Positions 16,934 through 25,214 of a stretch of DNA of 55,350 nucleotides are shown here, in pieces. The notes below the pieces were generated by a model. It did no database searches. It was not told where the DNA came from and saw only the letters and a program-made list of their open reading frames with translations. The stretch spans positions 1 to 55,350 of the forward strand of contig JBAZOP010000010.1 of NCBI GenBank assembly GCA_041648665.1, read 5' to 3'. The first letter of the stretch is position 1; each line of letters starts with the position of its first letter. The stretch is from a bacterium. Lineage in GTDB: Bacteria; UBA10199; 2-02-FULL-44-16; JAAZCA01. Both the position numbers and the translations under genes were made by a program.

Positions 16934-18679
16934 TCAAGCGGACACCCTCTCCGCCACCTCGACTGCGAGTTTTTCGGCGAAGGCGTCGAGCTGCATGACC
17001 CCGAGATCCCCTTCCTTCCTGGATCTCACGGCGACCGTGCCAGCGCCCGCCTCTTTGGCCCCGACCACCAGCATATAGGGCACTTTGGAGAGCTGGGCCT
17101 CCCTGATCTTGAGGCCGAGCTTCTCGTTTCGATCGTCCACGCTCACCCTGAGACCCCTGGCCGAGAGCTTCTCCGCGGCCTGCTTCGCGTAAGGGATCTG
17201 CGCCTCGCTCACCGAAAGCAGGAGCGCCTGCACCGGCGCGAGCCAGCAAGGGAAAGCGCCCGCGTAGTGTTCGATGAGCACTCCGAAGAAACGCTCGAGG
17301 CTGCCGAGGAGCGCGCGGTGCACCATGTAAGGCCGGTGCCGCTGCCCGTCGCTGCCAACGAACTCCATGTCGAACCGCTCCGGCAGGTTGAAATCGAACT
17401 GGATCGTGGTCATCTGCCATTCGCGCCCCAGCGCGTCCCTGACCTTGAGGTCGATCTTCGGGCCGTAGAACGCCCCGCCCCCTTCATCCAGCTCGTATTC
17501 CAGCTTCTCCTCCGCGACCGCGTGTTTGAGAGCGGCGATCGCCTGGTCCCAGCGCGCAGGCTCCCCCACCGCCTTCTCCGGACGCGTGGCCAGATATGCC
17601 TTCACGTCGGTGAAGCCGAACGACTTCCACATGAAGAGCGAGAAGCGCAGCACCTCGCGGATCTCGTGGTCGATCTGGTCCGGCGTACAGATGATGTGAG
17701 CGTCGTCCTGGGTGAAGCCGCGCACCCGCAACAGGCCGTGCAGCACGCCGCTCTTCTCGTATCGATAGACCGTGCCCAGCTCCGCCCACCTGAGCGGCAG
17801 ATCCCTGTAAGAGCGCATCTGCGTCTTGTAGACCATGATGTGGAAGGGGCAGTTCATCGGCTTGATGTAGTAATCGTTGCCGTCGATATCCATCGGCGAG
17901 TACATGCTGTCGCGATAGAAGTCGAGATGACCGGAGGTCTCCCACAGCGTCGCGCGGCCGATGTGCGGCGTGTACAGGATGTCGTACCCGTTCCGATAGT
18001 GCTGATCCTTCCAGAAGGTCTCTATCGCGTCGCGGATGCGCCCGCCCTTCGGGTGCCACAGGATCAGCCCCCCGCCGTACTCGTCCATCGTGGAGTAGAG
18101 GTCGAGCTCTTTACCGAGCTTGCGGTGATCGCGCTTCGCAGCCTCCTCGAGGCGCGCGAGATGGTCCGTGAGCTCCGCCTTGGTCTGGAATGCCGTGCCG
18201 TAGATGCGCTGCAGCTGCTGCCTCTTCTCGTCCCCCCTCCAGTATGCGCCGGCCACGGAGAGGAGCTTGAAGGCGCCTATTTTGCCTGTGTCCTCCACGT
18301 GGGGGCCGCGGCAGAGGTCGACGAATTCGCCGTGGCGATAGATCGTGATCCGCTGCCCCTCGGGCAGCTCGTCGATAAGCTCCAGCTTGTACGGCTCGTC
18401 CTTGAAGATCGCCCTGGCCCCCTCGCGGGTCACCTCCTCGCAGATGAACGGGAGCTTGGCGTCTATGATGCGCGCCATCTCCTGTTCTATCTTCGCCAGA
18501 TCCTCGGAGGTGAACGGCCTCTTGTAGTCAAAGTCGTAGTAGAAGCCCTCCTCGATGGATGGGCCTATCGTGATCTTCACACCCGGGAAGAGACGCTTCA
18601 CCGCGTCGGCCATCACGTGCGCCGCGGAGTGTCTCAGCATCTCGAGCTCCATGAGTTCTTTGTCGCCCTTCTCAGTCAT
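16934..18679 (-). CDS. thrS: Threonine-tRNA ligase lacking the N-terminal TGS domain
   Basis: A 581-residue class II synthetase. The protein starts almost at the editing domain (MLRHSAAHVMADAVKRLFPG), so the usual ~60-residue TGS domain is absent. The editing domain (about 10-210), the catalytic core with YIKPMNCPFH (zinc Cys) and RVRGFTQDDAHI, and the C-terminal anticodon-binding domain are complete. tRNA-Val lies 37 bp upstream, so no missing N-terminus can be hidden there. GAGAGG precedes the ATG. It is the first protein gene of the thrS-infC-rpmI-rplT-pheST-ihfA run. Confidence 0.96.
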   Translation of the reverse strand: MTEKGDKELMELEMLRHSAAHVMADAVKRLFPGVKITIGPSIEEGFYYDFDYKRPFTSEDLAKIEQEMARIIDAKLPFICEEVTREGARAIFKDEPYKLELIDELPEGQRITIYRHGEFVDLCRGPHVEDTGKIGAFKLLSVAGAYWRGDEKRQQLQRIYGTAFQTKAELTDHLARLEEAAKRDHRKLGKELDLYSTMDEYGGGLILWHPKGGRIRDAIETFWKDQHYRNGYDILYTPHIGRATLWETSGHLDFYRDSMYSPMDIDGNDYYIKPMNCPFHIMVYKTQMRSYRDLPLRWAELGTVYRYEKSGVLHGLLRVRGFTQDDAHIICTPDQIDHEIREVLRFSLFMWKSFGFTDVKAYLATRPEKAVGEPARWDQAIAALKHAVAEEKLEYELDEGGGAFYGPKIDLKVRDALGREWQMTTIQFDFNLPERFDMEFVGSDGQRHRPYMVHRALLGSLERFFGVLIEHYAGAFPCWLAPVQALLLSVSEAQIPYAKQAAEKLSARGLRVSVDDRNEKLGLKIREAQLSKVPYMLVVGAKEAGAGTVAVRSRKEGDLGVMQLDAFAEKLAVEVAERVSA

Positions 18680-18716
18680 TTTTCTAGCCTCTCAGCTTCC
18701 GAAGCTTCTGCCTCTG

Positions 18717-18790
18717 TGGGCCTTACTGGACTCGAACCAGTGACCTCTTGCGTGTCGAGCAAGCGCTCTAGCCATCTGAGCTAAAGGCCC
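18717..18790 (-). tRNA. tRNA-Val (GAC)
   Basis: A 74-nt cloverleaf with acceptor GGGCCTT/AAGGCCC, anticodon stem CTTGC/GCAAG and loop TCGACAC, giving GAC. The T-arm is GGTTCGAGTCC. CCA is not encoded. It has its own promoter upstream and lies just before thrS. Confidence 0.95.
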
Positions 18791-18810
18791 ATGATAAATA
18801 TAGAGAATTC

Positions 18811-18839
18811 TGGATACGGTCTGGTCCCAAAAATGTCAA
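18811..18839 (-). promoter_or_regulatory. Sigma-70 promoter for tRNA-Val and the thrS run
   Basis: On the minus strand a consensus TTGACA (18839-18834) and TATCCA (18816-18811) are separated by 17 bp. Transcription would start near 18804, about 14 nt before the tRNA 5' end. Confidence 0.7.
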
Positions 18840-18863
18840 GAAAATTGATTTCCCTTATAAAAC

Positions 18864-18888
18864 AATCCACCTCTTCAAGAGGTGGATT
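18864..18888 (-). terminator. Terminator downstream of trxA
   Basis: AATCCACCTCTT and AAGAGGTGGATT are perfect inverted arms with almost no loop; on the minus strand GTTTTA follows. It separates the trxA transcript from the tRNA-Val promoter. Confidence 0.8.
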
Positions 18889-18923
18889 ATTATTAGCAGC
18901 CAACCATCTGAAATTCAACTATA

Positions 18924-19250
18924 TTAGGCATGCATCCTGAGAAAATCGTCTATCGCTGCCTTGGGCAGATTGCCGACCAGTTGACCCGCAGGCTGCCCTG
19001 CCTTGAAGAGGATGATCGTGGGTATGCTGCGGATGCCCAACTTGCCCGCGACATCCGGGTTCGAGTCCACATCCATCTTGCAGACCTTGACCTTGCCGTG
19101 CTGCTCATTCGCTATCGCCTCGACGGAAGGCGCAAGCGCCCTGCACGGCCCGCACCAGGCCGCCCAGAAATCCACGAGCACCGGTATCTGCGATTCGAGG
19201 ACCTCGCTTTGGAATGTGGAGTCAGTCACTTCGATCAGGTTCCCGGCCAT
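18924..19250 (-). CDS. trxA: Thioredoxin
   Basis: A 108-residue thioredoxin with the redox site WCGPC (Cys33, Cys36), the Asp at 27 in VDFWA and the cis-Pro loop IRSIPTI. It reduces protein disulfides with NADPH via thioredoxin reductase. It follows rodA by 78 bp and ends at a strong terminator. Confidence 0.95.
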   Translation of the reverse strand: MAGNLIEVTDSTFQSEVLESQIPVLVDFWAAWCGPCRALAPSVEAIANEQHGKVKVCKMDVDSNPDVAGKLGIRSIPTIILFKAGQPAGQLVGNLPKAAIDDFLRMHA

Positions 19251-19328
19251 TCCTCCCCCTTTCCATTGATTATGAGCCCTGCCTAACTAGATTAACCCGA
19301 TCCGATTGGCAAGTGATTTCAAGCCCGT

Positions 19329-20438
19329 CTAGAATCTGAATCTCCGTATGTGCACGCTGAAGATGAGCCCGACGGCGAGCAATATCGCTATCATCGAAGA
19401 ACCGCCGTAGCTCATCAGCGGCAGAGTGACGCCCGTGAGGGGCATGAGCCCAAGCACGCCGCCCAGGTTCACTGCGATCTGCCAGAAGAGCAGCGCGACC
19501 ACGCCCATCGATAAGAAGGCGCCGAAACGGTCCCTGGCGCGGGCCGCCACGTCCACCCCCATGAGGAGCAGCGAGGCATAGAGGATGAGCACCACGAGAG
19601 ATCCTGCGAAACCCCATTCCTCTGCAAAGACGGGGAAGACGAAGTCGGTGTGGCGCTCCGGCAGGTAGCGCAGCTTGTTGATGTTGCCCCTGAGATACCC
19701 CTTTCCGAAGATCCTGCCCGAGCCGACCGCGATCTTCGACTGGACCAGGTGATACCCGCCGCCCTTCACGTCGGCTTCGGGGTGCATGAAGTTGAATATC
19801 CTGTCGCGCTGATACTCCTTGAGCCCGAACGTATATATGCCGGCAAACGCGATCATCACGATCACGGCGCACAAAAACAGCGTGCGCCCCTTGATCTTTG
19901 CGAAGAGCGCCATCGAGATGAAGATGAGGATCAAAAAGAGGGCTGAACCCATATCGCCTTGGGCGATGATCAGGGCGCACGGCAGGAACATGACCAGCGC
20001 CGGTTTCCACAGATCTACCAGGGTGAAGCCCTCGAGATTCGGGTGGTCGGCGAAATAGCGCGCCGCCATGAAGATGTAGCAGACCTTCGCGAACTCGGCG
20101 GGCTGCAGCGATATCGGCCCCAGTTTGAGCCAGCCGTGCGTACCCCTGACCGCGCCGCCGACGACGAGGGGCAGGACGAGGAAGATGCAGGAGACGACAT
20201 AAGCGGGGATCGCAAACCTGTGGAACACCCTGTAGTCGCTGGCGGTGACAAAGAGCATGAGCACGATGCCTATCGCGGTCCAGAGCAACTGCGACCAGAA
20301 GAGCGCGATCGACCCCCCCTCGCCCCAGAAATAGACCGCACTGTAGAGGTTGACGAGCCCTATCGTGATCAGGGCGCCCGTCACGAACGCCATGGACCAA
20401 TGAAAACCCTCGTTGAACTTTTTCAGGCCGAATATCAT
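19329..20438 (-). CDS. rodA: Rod-shape SEDS peptidoglycan polymerase RodA
   Basis: A 369-residue polytopic membrane glycosyltransferase of the SEDS family that builds lateral-wall glycan with PBP2. Typical segments are RGTHGWLKLGPISLQPAEFA, DMGSALFL, ERHTDFVFPVFAEEWGF and the C-terminal GVTLPLMSYGGSSM. It follows mrdA by 15 bp and closes the mreB-mreC-mreD-mrdA-rodA elongasome operon. Confidence 0.97.
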   Translation of the reverse strand: MIFGLKKFNEGFHWSMAFVTGALITIGLVNLYSAVYFWGEGGSIALFWSQLLWTAIGIVLMLFVTASDYRVFHRFAIPAYVVSCIFLVLPLVVGGAVRGTHGWLKLGPISLQPAEFAKVCYIFMAARYFADHPNLEGFTLVDLWKPALVMFLPCALIIAQGDMGSALFLILIFISMALFAKIKGRTLFLCAVIVMIAFAGIYTFGLKEYQRDRIFNFMHPEADVKGGGYHLVQSKIAVGSGRIFGKGYLRGNINKLRYLPERHTDFVFPVFAEEWGFAGSLVVLILYASLLLMGVDVAARARDRFGAFLSMGVVALLFWQIAVNLGGVLGLMPLTGVTLPLMSYGGSSMIAILLAVGLIFSVHIRRFRF

Positions 20439-20453
20439 TATGACCTCATAGCC

Positions 20454-22490
20454 TCACTGAACATCCTCTTCGGGAGACTCCACAGGCGCAAGCAGTATCT
20501 CATCCGTGGGCGACTCCGCCTCCTCGGGTGCAGCCTCAGACACAGCCTCAGACGCAGCCTCGAGCCGACGCGTGTCTTCCTTCACCGCCTGCTTCATCTT
20601 CTCCTTGAGGATGGCCTCCCCCTCTTTCTCGCGACCGTGCGTGATGTCGTAGTACCTCTGGAGCATGGCACCCACTATCGGGGCCGCGGCCGCAGCGCCG
20701 AACCCGCCGTGCTCGACAACGACGGAGGCGGCGATCTCGGGTTTGTCGGTCGGCGCAAAACCGATGAACCACGCGTGGTCGCGGCACTTCTCACCCACGC
20801 ATCTCACGCCGCTGTCCATAGAAATAACCTGAGCAGTGCCAGTCTTTCCCCCCATGCTCACGGTGTAGAGCCAGGAGAGCCTCCCCGCGGTGCCGCCCGG
20901 CTTCGTCGCGCCTTCCATCCCCGATTTCACCAGCGCGAGCACCTCCTTGTCTATCGGCAAATCACCCAGATCTTCCGGCGGCTTCCACCTGTACGTCTCT
21001 TTCCCGCTCACGTCGTACGCGGCATCCACGAGATGGAGGTCCAGCTTCTTGCCTCCGTTGGCGACCTCCGCTGCGAGGAGCGCGTTCTGGATCGGCACGA
21101 CCACGTCGTACCCCTGTCCGACCGCGATGGAGAGATTCTCTCCCAGCTGCCAAGGAACGCCGAATCGCTTCTCCTTCCACTCGGAGGTCGGTATCAGCCC
21201 CGGTTTCTCTCCTGGGATCGGCACCCCGGTCTTCCTTCCCAGACCCAGGATGTTCGCGTACTTCGCGAGTCTGTCGACCCCGAGCCTGAGCCCCATGTTG
21301 TAGAAGAAGACGTCGCACGACTGGGATATCGCCCGCTGCAGCGAGATCGCCCCGTGCGTTGAATGGCAGTGATACACCCTGCCGCCGTAAGGGAGGCCGC
21401 CCCCGCAGTGCACATTCTCGTCCGGCTTCACGACCCCCTCGGAGAGCGCGGCGATGGCCACCACGATCTTGTAGGTCGAGCCCGGCGGATACCCGCCCTG
21501 GATCGCCCTGTTGAGGAGAATCTTCTCCGGCGAGGAGGAGACCTCCGCCCAGTATTCCGCACCGCCCGGGCCGGCAAGGCGGTTGAGATCATAGGAGGGC
21601 GAGCTGTACAAAGCCAGTATCGCGCCGTTGTTCGGATCGATCGCGACGGCGCCCCCCTTTCGCTCGACGAACATGTCTCGCGCGATCTCCTGAAGATCCC
21701 GGTCTATGGTGAGTTTGAGGCTGTTTCCCGCCTCCGCCGGCTTCACCGTGAGCTCGTCGGCTATGCCCTTGTAATCCACCTGTCTGCCCACCGCGTCCAC
21801 GACGCGCTCCTCGTAGCCGTCCTCGCCGCGGAGCATCTTGTCCCACGTCTCTTCAAGTCCCATGACCCCGATCCTGTCGCCCAGGCGGTAACGTCCGGGA
21901 TGCTCCAACCTCATGCGGGCCAACTTATCCGGATCGATCTCCTTCACGTAGCCAAGCAGGTGGGTCGCGATGTTGGATTCGGGATAGTTGCGCTCGTAGT
22001 TCACCTCGACCTCAACGCCTCGCAGGTCGAAGGGGTCGGATGGGTCGGGCCACGGATTCTTGTGCGACTTGATGAGGATCATCTCGTCCATCGAGACGTC
22101 CTGCTTCACTATCAGCGGCTGATACTTCGGCTGGGTGCTCCTTTTCTCCCAGACCGCCTCGATCTCCTCGGGCGAGATATCGATCAGGTCTGCGAGCGAG
22201 GCCGCCATCCTCTTCGGATCGATCACGTACTGCGGCACGATCGTGATGTTGAACATCGGCCTGTTGTCGACCAGCACCTGGCCGCGGCGATCGAAGATCA
22301 TCCCCCTGACCGCGGGGATCCTCGTCTCCTTGATGCTGTTCTCGGTGGAAAAGAAGTGGTAGAAATCGCCGCGCATCACCTGAAGAAAGAAGAGCCTCGA
22401 GATGACGACGGCGAACAGCACGAGCACCGCGATGGTCGCGTACTTGAACCTGTGCTCGATGTCCGCCGTATATTCCTGTACCAGCCTCAT
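20454..22490 (-). CDS. mrdA: Penicillin-binding protein 2 (class B transpeptidase)
   Basis: A 678-residue single-pass transpeptidase that crosslinks peptidoglycan during elongation. There is one N-terminal membrane helix (about 18-37), a dimerisation/pedestal domain, and the catalytic motifs Ser338-TYK341, SCD at 391-393 and KTGTA from 549. The Ala/Glu-rich tail after residue 630 is a lineage-specific extension. Between mreD and rodA its role as PBP2 is clear. Confidence 0.97.
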   Translation of the reverse strand: MRLVQEYTADIEHRFKYATIAVLVLFAVVISRLFFLQVMRGDFYHFFSTENSIKETRIPAVRGMIFDRRGQVLVDNRPMFNITIVPQYVIDPKRMAASLADLIDISPEEIEAVWEKRSTQPKYQPLIVKQDVSMDEMILIKSHKNPWPDPSDPFDLRGVEVEVNYERNYPESNIATHLLGYVKEIDPDKLARMRLEHPGRYRLGDRIGVMGLEETWDKMLRGEDGYEERVVDAVGRQVDYKGIADELTVKPAEAGNSLKLTIDRDLQEIARDMFVERKGGAVAIDPNNGAILALYSSPSYDLNRLAGPGGAEYWAEVSSSPEKILLNRAIQGGYPPGSTYKIVVAIAALSEGVVKPDENVHCGGGLPYGGRVYHCHSTHGAISLQRAISQSCDVFFYNMGLRLGVDRLAKYANILGLGRKTGVPIPGEKPGLIPTSEWKEKRFGVPWQLGENLSIAVGQGYDVVVPIQNALLAAEVANGGKKLDLHLVDAAYDVSGKETYRWKPPEDLGDLPIDKEVLALVKSGMEGATKPGGTAGRLSWLYTVSMGGKTGTAQVISMDSGVRCVGEKCRDHAWFIGFAPTDKPEIAASVVVEHGGFGAAAAAPIVGAMLQRYYDITHGREKEGEAILKEKMKQAVKEDTRRLEAASEAVSEAAPEEAESPTDEILLAPVESPEEDVQ

Positions 22491-22509
22491 CTCAGCTCAA
22501 CCGCCTCGT

Positions 22510-23031
22510 CTATTTCAGCACCAGGCCCTTTGGGCGGGTGAGTTTCTCCCAAGAGAGATCCCAGTACTTGGTGATCATGGGAATTATCAAAAAACCCAGC
22601 GCGGCGTCCATGAGCGCCTGCGCCGGAGCTATCTCGAGTATCACCCTCGAAGTGAAGAGCTCGCCCGTGGACACGTAGAGGACGATCGCGCACACGACCT
22701 TGTCCACGAGGCTTATGATCGCGACCCAGAAGAGCAACGCCACCCCTTCCTGAAAGGATATCTTGGTGATGATCGCCCTCACGAAGAAGTAGATGACTAT
22801 GTAGGAGAGCACCGACATCCCGAACGGGGCAGCGGATGCGGCATCGACTATCATGCCGTAGAAAACTATGATCGGCACGGCTTCGCGCTTCTCTTTGTAG
22901 AACGATATCACCGCGACCGCGGGGAGGATGAAATCGAAGCGGAGCATCTGCGTGGGCCATCCGGCCAGGATGGTCGTCGATACGACGACGGCCACGATGC
23001 CGTAAGCGACCATTAGAAGAAAGAAGCGCAC
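22510..23031 (-). CDS. mreD: Rod shape-determining protein MreD
   Basis: A 173-residue, highly hydrophobic protein with about five to six predicted membrane helices and the usual MreD length. Sequence conservation is low, as is normal for the family; identity rests on topology and on location directly after mreC (adjacent, no gap) and before mrdA. Confidence 0.9.
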   Translation of the reverse strand: MRFFLLMVAYGIVAVVVSTTILAGWPTQMLRFDFILPAVAVISFYKEKREAVPIIVFYGMIVDAASAAPFGMSVLSYIVIYFFVRAIITKISFQEGVALLFWVAIISLVDKVVCAIVLYVSTGELFTSRVILEIAPAQALMDAALGFLIIPMITKYWDLSWEKLTRPKGLVLK

Positions 23032-23898
23032 CTAACCCCCCGCGCCCATGCCCGCCGCGACCTCTCCGCCCACCACCACCAACACCTCCTGGAGCTCGGC
23101 CATGTTTTCGAACGGCACTACGTTCGCGTCCGTGAAGACGCCGTATCTGGAGGTGGATATGTCCTTGACCGTGCCGACAGGGATACCCGGCGGGAATATC
23201 CGATCGAAGCCGGAGGTGACCACGACGTCCCCGTCGCGTATGTCGCTCACGCGCCTTATGTACTCGAGACGCGCGAGATAGAAACCCGCCTTGAGCTCGG
23301 TCTTCCACGCGGTCCCGACCACGACCCCCCTGGCGCGAGAGCGCTGGACCATCGCATCGACCGCGCTGTTCGGGTCGGTGATGAGAAGAACCCTGGCTGT
23401 GTTGCTGTCCACGGTGCCGACCTTGCCCACCAGCCCTCGAGGTCCTATCACCGGCATCAGGGAACGGATGCCGTCTCGCGACCCCCTGTCTATCGTGATG
23501 CTCTTGAACTCGGAGCGCGGGTCGTTGGCCACCACGCTCGCGACGAGGGTCTTCTGCGGAAAACTCTCCCGGTAGCCGAGCAGAGCCCTGAGTCTTGAGT
23601 TCTCCTGCGACACCTCCTCAGACCTTACCAGTTTTCCCTCGAGCAGGGCCACCTTCGCCGACAACGCATCGCGTTCCTCAGCCGCGCCGACGAGCGTCAC
23701 ATAGCTGCTCCATGCGCCGCCGACCAGACCGCGCACCCAGCTCGCAACCTTCTGCGGCGGAGCAATCACGTTCCAGATCGCATCCTGATACCACGGGGCC
23801 CTGCGCATGCTGTCGGATGAAAGCGAGAAGAAGACGAGCGCCAGTAGGATCGGGATCAGGAATGGGAGAAAACGAAACTTTCTTCTTAGAAATGCCAT
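23032..23898 (-). CDS. mreC: Rod shape-determining protein MreC
   Basis: A 288-residue bitopic protein with a basic N-terminus, one membrane helix (about 11-27), a periplasmic coiled coil (about 70-110) and the two-barrel MreC domain with VVANDPRSEF, IGPRGLVGKV and VVTSGFDRIFPPGIPVG. It scaffolds PBP2/RodA under control of MreB. A 94-bp gap with short tandem repeats separates it from mreB. Confidence 0.96.
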   Translation of the reverse strand: MAFLRRKFRFLPFLIPILLALVFFSLSSDSMRRAPWYQDAIWNVIAPPQKVASWVRGLVGGAWSSYVTLVGAAEERDALSAKVALLEGKLVRSEEVSQENSRLRALLGYRESFPQKTLVASVVANDPRSEFKSITIDRGSRDGIRSLMPVIGPRGLVGKVGTVDSNTARVLLITDPNSAVDAMVQRSRARGVVVGTAWKTELKAGFYLARLEYIRRVSDIRDGDVVVTSGFDRIFPPGIPVGTVKDISTSRYGVFTDANVVPFENMAELQEVLVVVGGEVAAGMGAGG

Positions 23899-23946
23899 AA
23901 AATAAATGATCCCCGATGCTCGGCCCTCGATGCTCGTCTGTTCACG

Positions 23947-23974
23947 AGGATCTAGGATCCAGGATCGAGGATCC
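23947..23974. repeat. Four tandem AGGATCN heptamers
   Basis: AGGATCT, AGGATCC, AGGATCG and AGGATCC stand head to tail between mreB and mreC. Two copies of GATGCTCG lie just before (about 23918 and 23933). Such GATCC-rich heptamer arrays are simple intergenic repeats. Confidence 0.85.
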
Positions 23975-23992
23975 GGTGAGAATCTCCGTCAA

Positions 23993-25027
23993 TCAATTAA
24001 CAGTAATCCCCCTGAAGACGTCGAGGCGCTCCAGAGCCTTGCCGGAGCCGAGCACCACGCAGGAGAGCGGGTCGTCTGCGACCCTGACCGGCAGCCCGGT
24101 CTCCTCGCGCAGCAGGAGGTCGAGATTTCTTAGCAGGGCCCCTCCGCCCGTGAGCACGATCCCCCTGTCCACTATGTCGGCGGAGAGCTCGGGGGGCGTG
24201 CGCTCCAGCGTTATCTTCACCGCCTCGACTATGGCGTTGACCGGCTCGACGATCGCCTCGCGCACCTCTTCTGAGTGTATTTCGAGGGTCTTGGGGACGC
24301 CAGCCACCAAGTCGCGGCCCTTTATCTCCATGGAGCGTATCTCGCCGTCCGGGTACGCGGTGCCGATCGCGATCTTGACCGCCTCGGCGGTGCGCTCGCC
24401 TATGAGCATGTTGTACTTGCGCTTGATGTAGTGGATGATCGCCTCGTCCATCTTGTCGCCCGCGATGCGGATCGACTTCGAGAAGACGATACCGGCCAGC
24501 GAGATGACCGCCACCTCCGTGGTGCCGCCGCCTATGTCCACGACCATGTTGCCCGACGGTTCGGTGATCGGAAGCCCTGCGCCTATCGCAGCCGCCATAG
24601 GCTCTTCGATGAGATAGACCTCGCGCGCGCCTGCCGTCTCGGCCGACTCGCGCACCGCCCTCTTCTCGACCTCGGTGACTCCGAACGGGATGCACACTAT
24701 GATGCGCGGCCTGATGAGCGTCTTGCGGTTGTGCGCCTTGCGTATGAAGTAGCGGAGCATCGCCTCGGTCACCTCGAAGTCTGCAATCACGCCGTCCTTC
24801 ATCGGCCTTATCGCCTCGATGGTGCCGGCGGTGCGGCCCAGCATCTCCTTGGCCTCTTTGCCAACCGCGAGCACGCGCTTGATGCCGCGCGCGTCACGCT
24901 GCACCGCGACGACCGAGGGTTCGGCTGCGATGATCCCCTTGCCCCTCGCGTAGACGAGCGTGTTGGCGGTTCCGAGATCGATGGCAAGATCGTTGGAAAA
25001 CAAACCCAGGATCGGGTCCAAGAACAT
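23993..25027 (-). CDS. mreB: Rod shape-determining actin homologue MreB
   Basis: A 344-residue actin-fold ATPase that guides lateral wall synthesis. It starts MFLDPILGLFSNDLAIDLGT, followed by the phosphate-2 motif VVDIGGGTTEVAVIS and the adenosine motif GIVLTGGGALL. The ATG at 25027 is favoured because AGGAG lies nine nt upstream; an ATG three codons earlier directly abuts AGGAG with no spacing. It is the first gene of the cell-shape operon. Confidence 0.97.
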   Translation of the reverse strand: MFLDPILGLFSNDLAIDLGTANTLVYARGKGIIAAEPSVVAVQRDARGIKRVLAVGKEAKEMLGRTAGTIEAIRPMKDGVIADFEVTEAMLRYFIRKAHNRKTLIRPRIIVCIPFGVTEVEKRAVRESAETAGAREVYLIEEPMAAAIGAGLPITEPSGNMVVDIGGGTTEVAVISLAGIVFSKSIRIAGDKMDEAIIHYIKRKYNMLIGERTAEAVKIAIGTAYPDGEIRSMEIKGRDLVAGVPKTLEIHSEEVREAIVEPVNAIVEAVKITLERTPPELSADIVDRGIVLTGGGALLRNLDLLLREETGLPVRVADDPLSCVVLGSGKALERLDVFRGITVN

Positions 25028-25077
25028 GGCTGTCATCTCCTGAAATTATTGATGCGGAATGCCCCCGAATCAGGCGC

Positions 25078-25089
25078 CTCAAATTTGAG
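25078..25089. repeat. Perfect 12-bp palindrome in the mreB leader
   Basis: CTCAAATTTGAG is a perfect palindrome about 50 bp upstream of the mreB start, between divergent genes. It could be an operator half of a paired site with the palindrome at 25116. Confidence 0.35.
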
Positions 25090-25115
25090 CCCGTCTAACA
25101 GAGCCTTCCGGAAAG

Positions 25116-25133
25116 ATCAACAAAATTGTTGAT
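25116..25133. repeat. 18-bp palindrome between mreB and the PpiD-like gene
   Basis: ATCAACAA and TTGTTGAT are perfect 8-bp arms around AA, centred in the 187-bp divergent region. It is a candidate regulator site for mreB, the divergent gene, or both. Confidence 0.4.
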
Positions 25134-25214
25134 TTATGTCATTTCATCGATTAGAGGCTGGCCAGCCATTCCAACTGTCCGGGGGCCTCCCCGGGCCATG
25201 AGGTGAGACAGACT

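Noticed and set aside
17267..18784. Long plus-strand frame opposite thrS and running into tRNA-Val
   Set aside because: It reads through the complement of a tRNA gene and of conserved ThrS motifs, so it is not coding.
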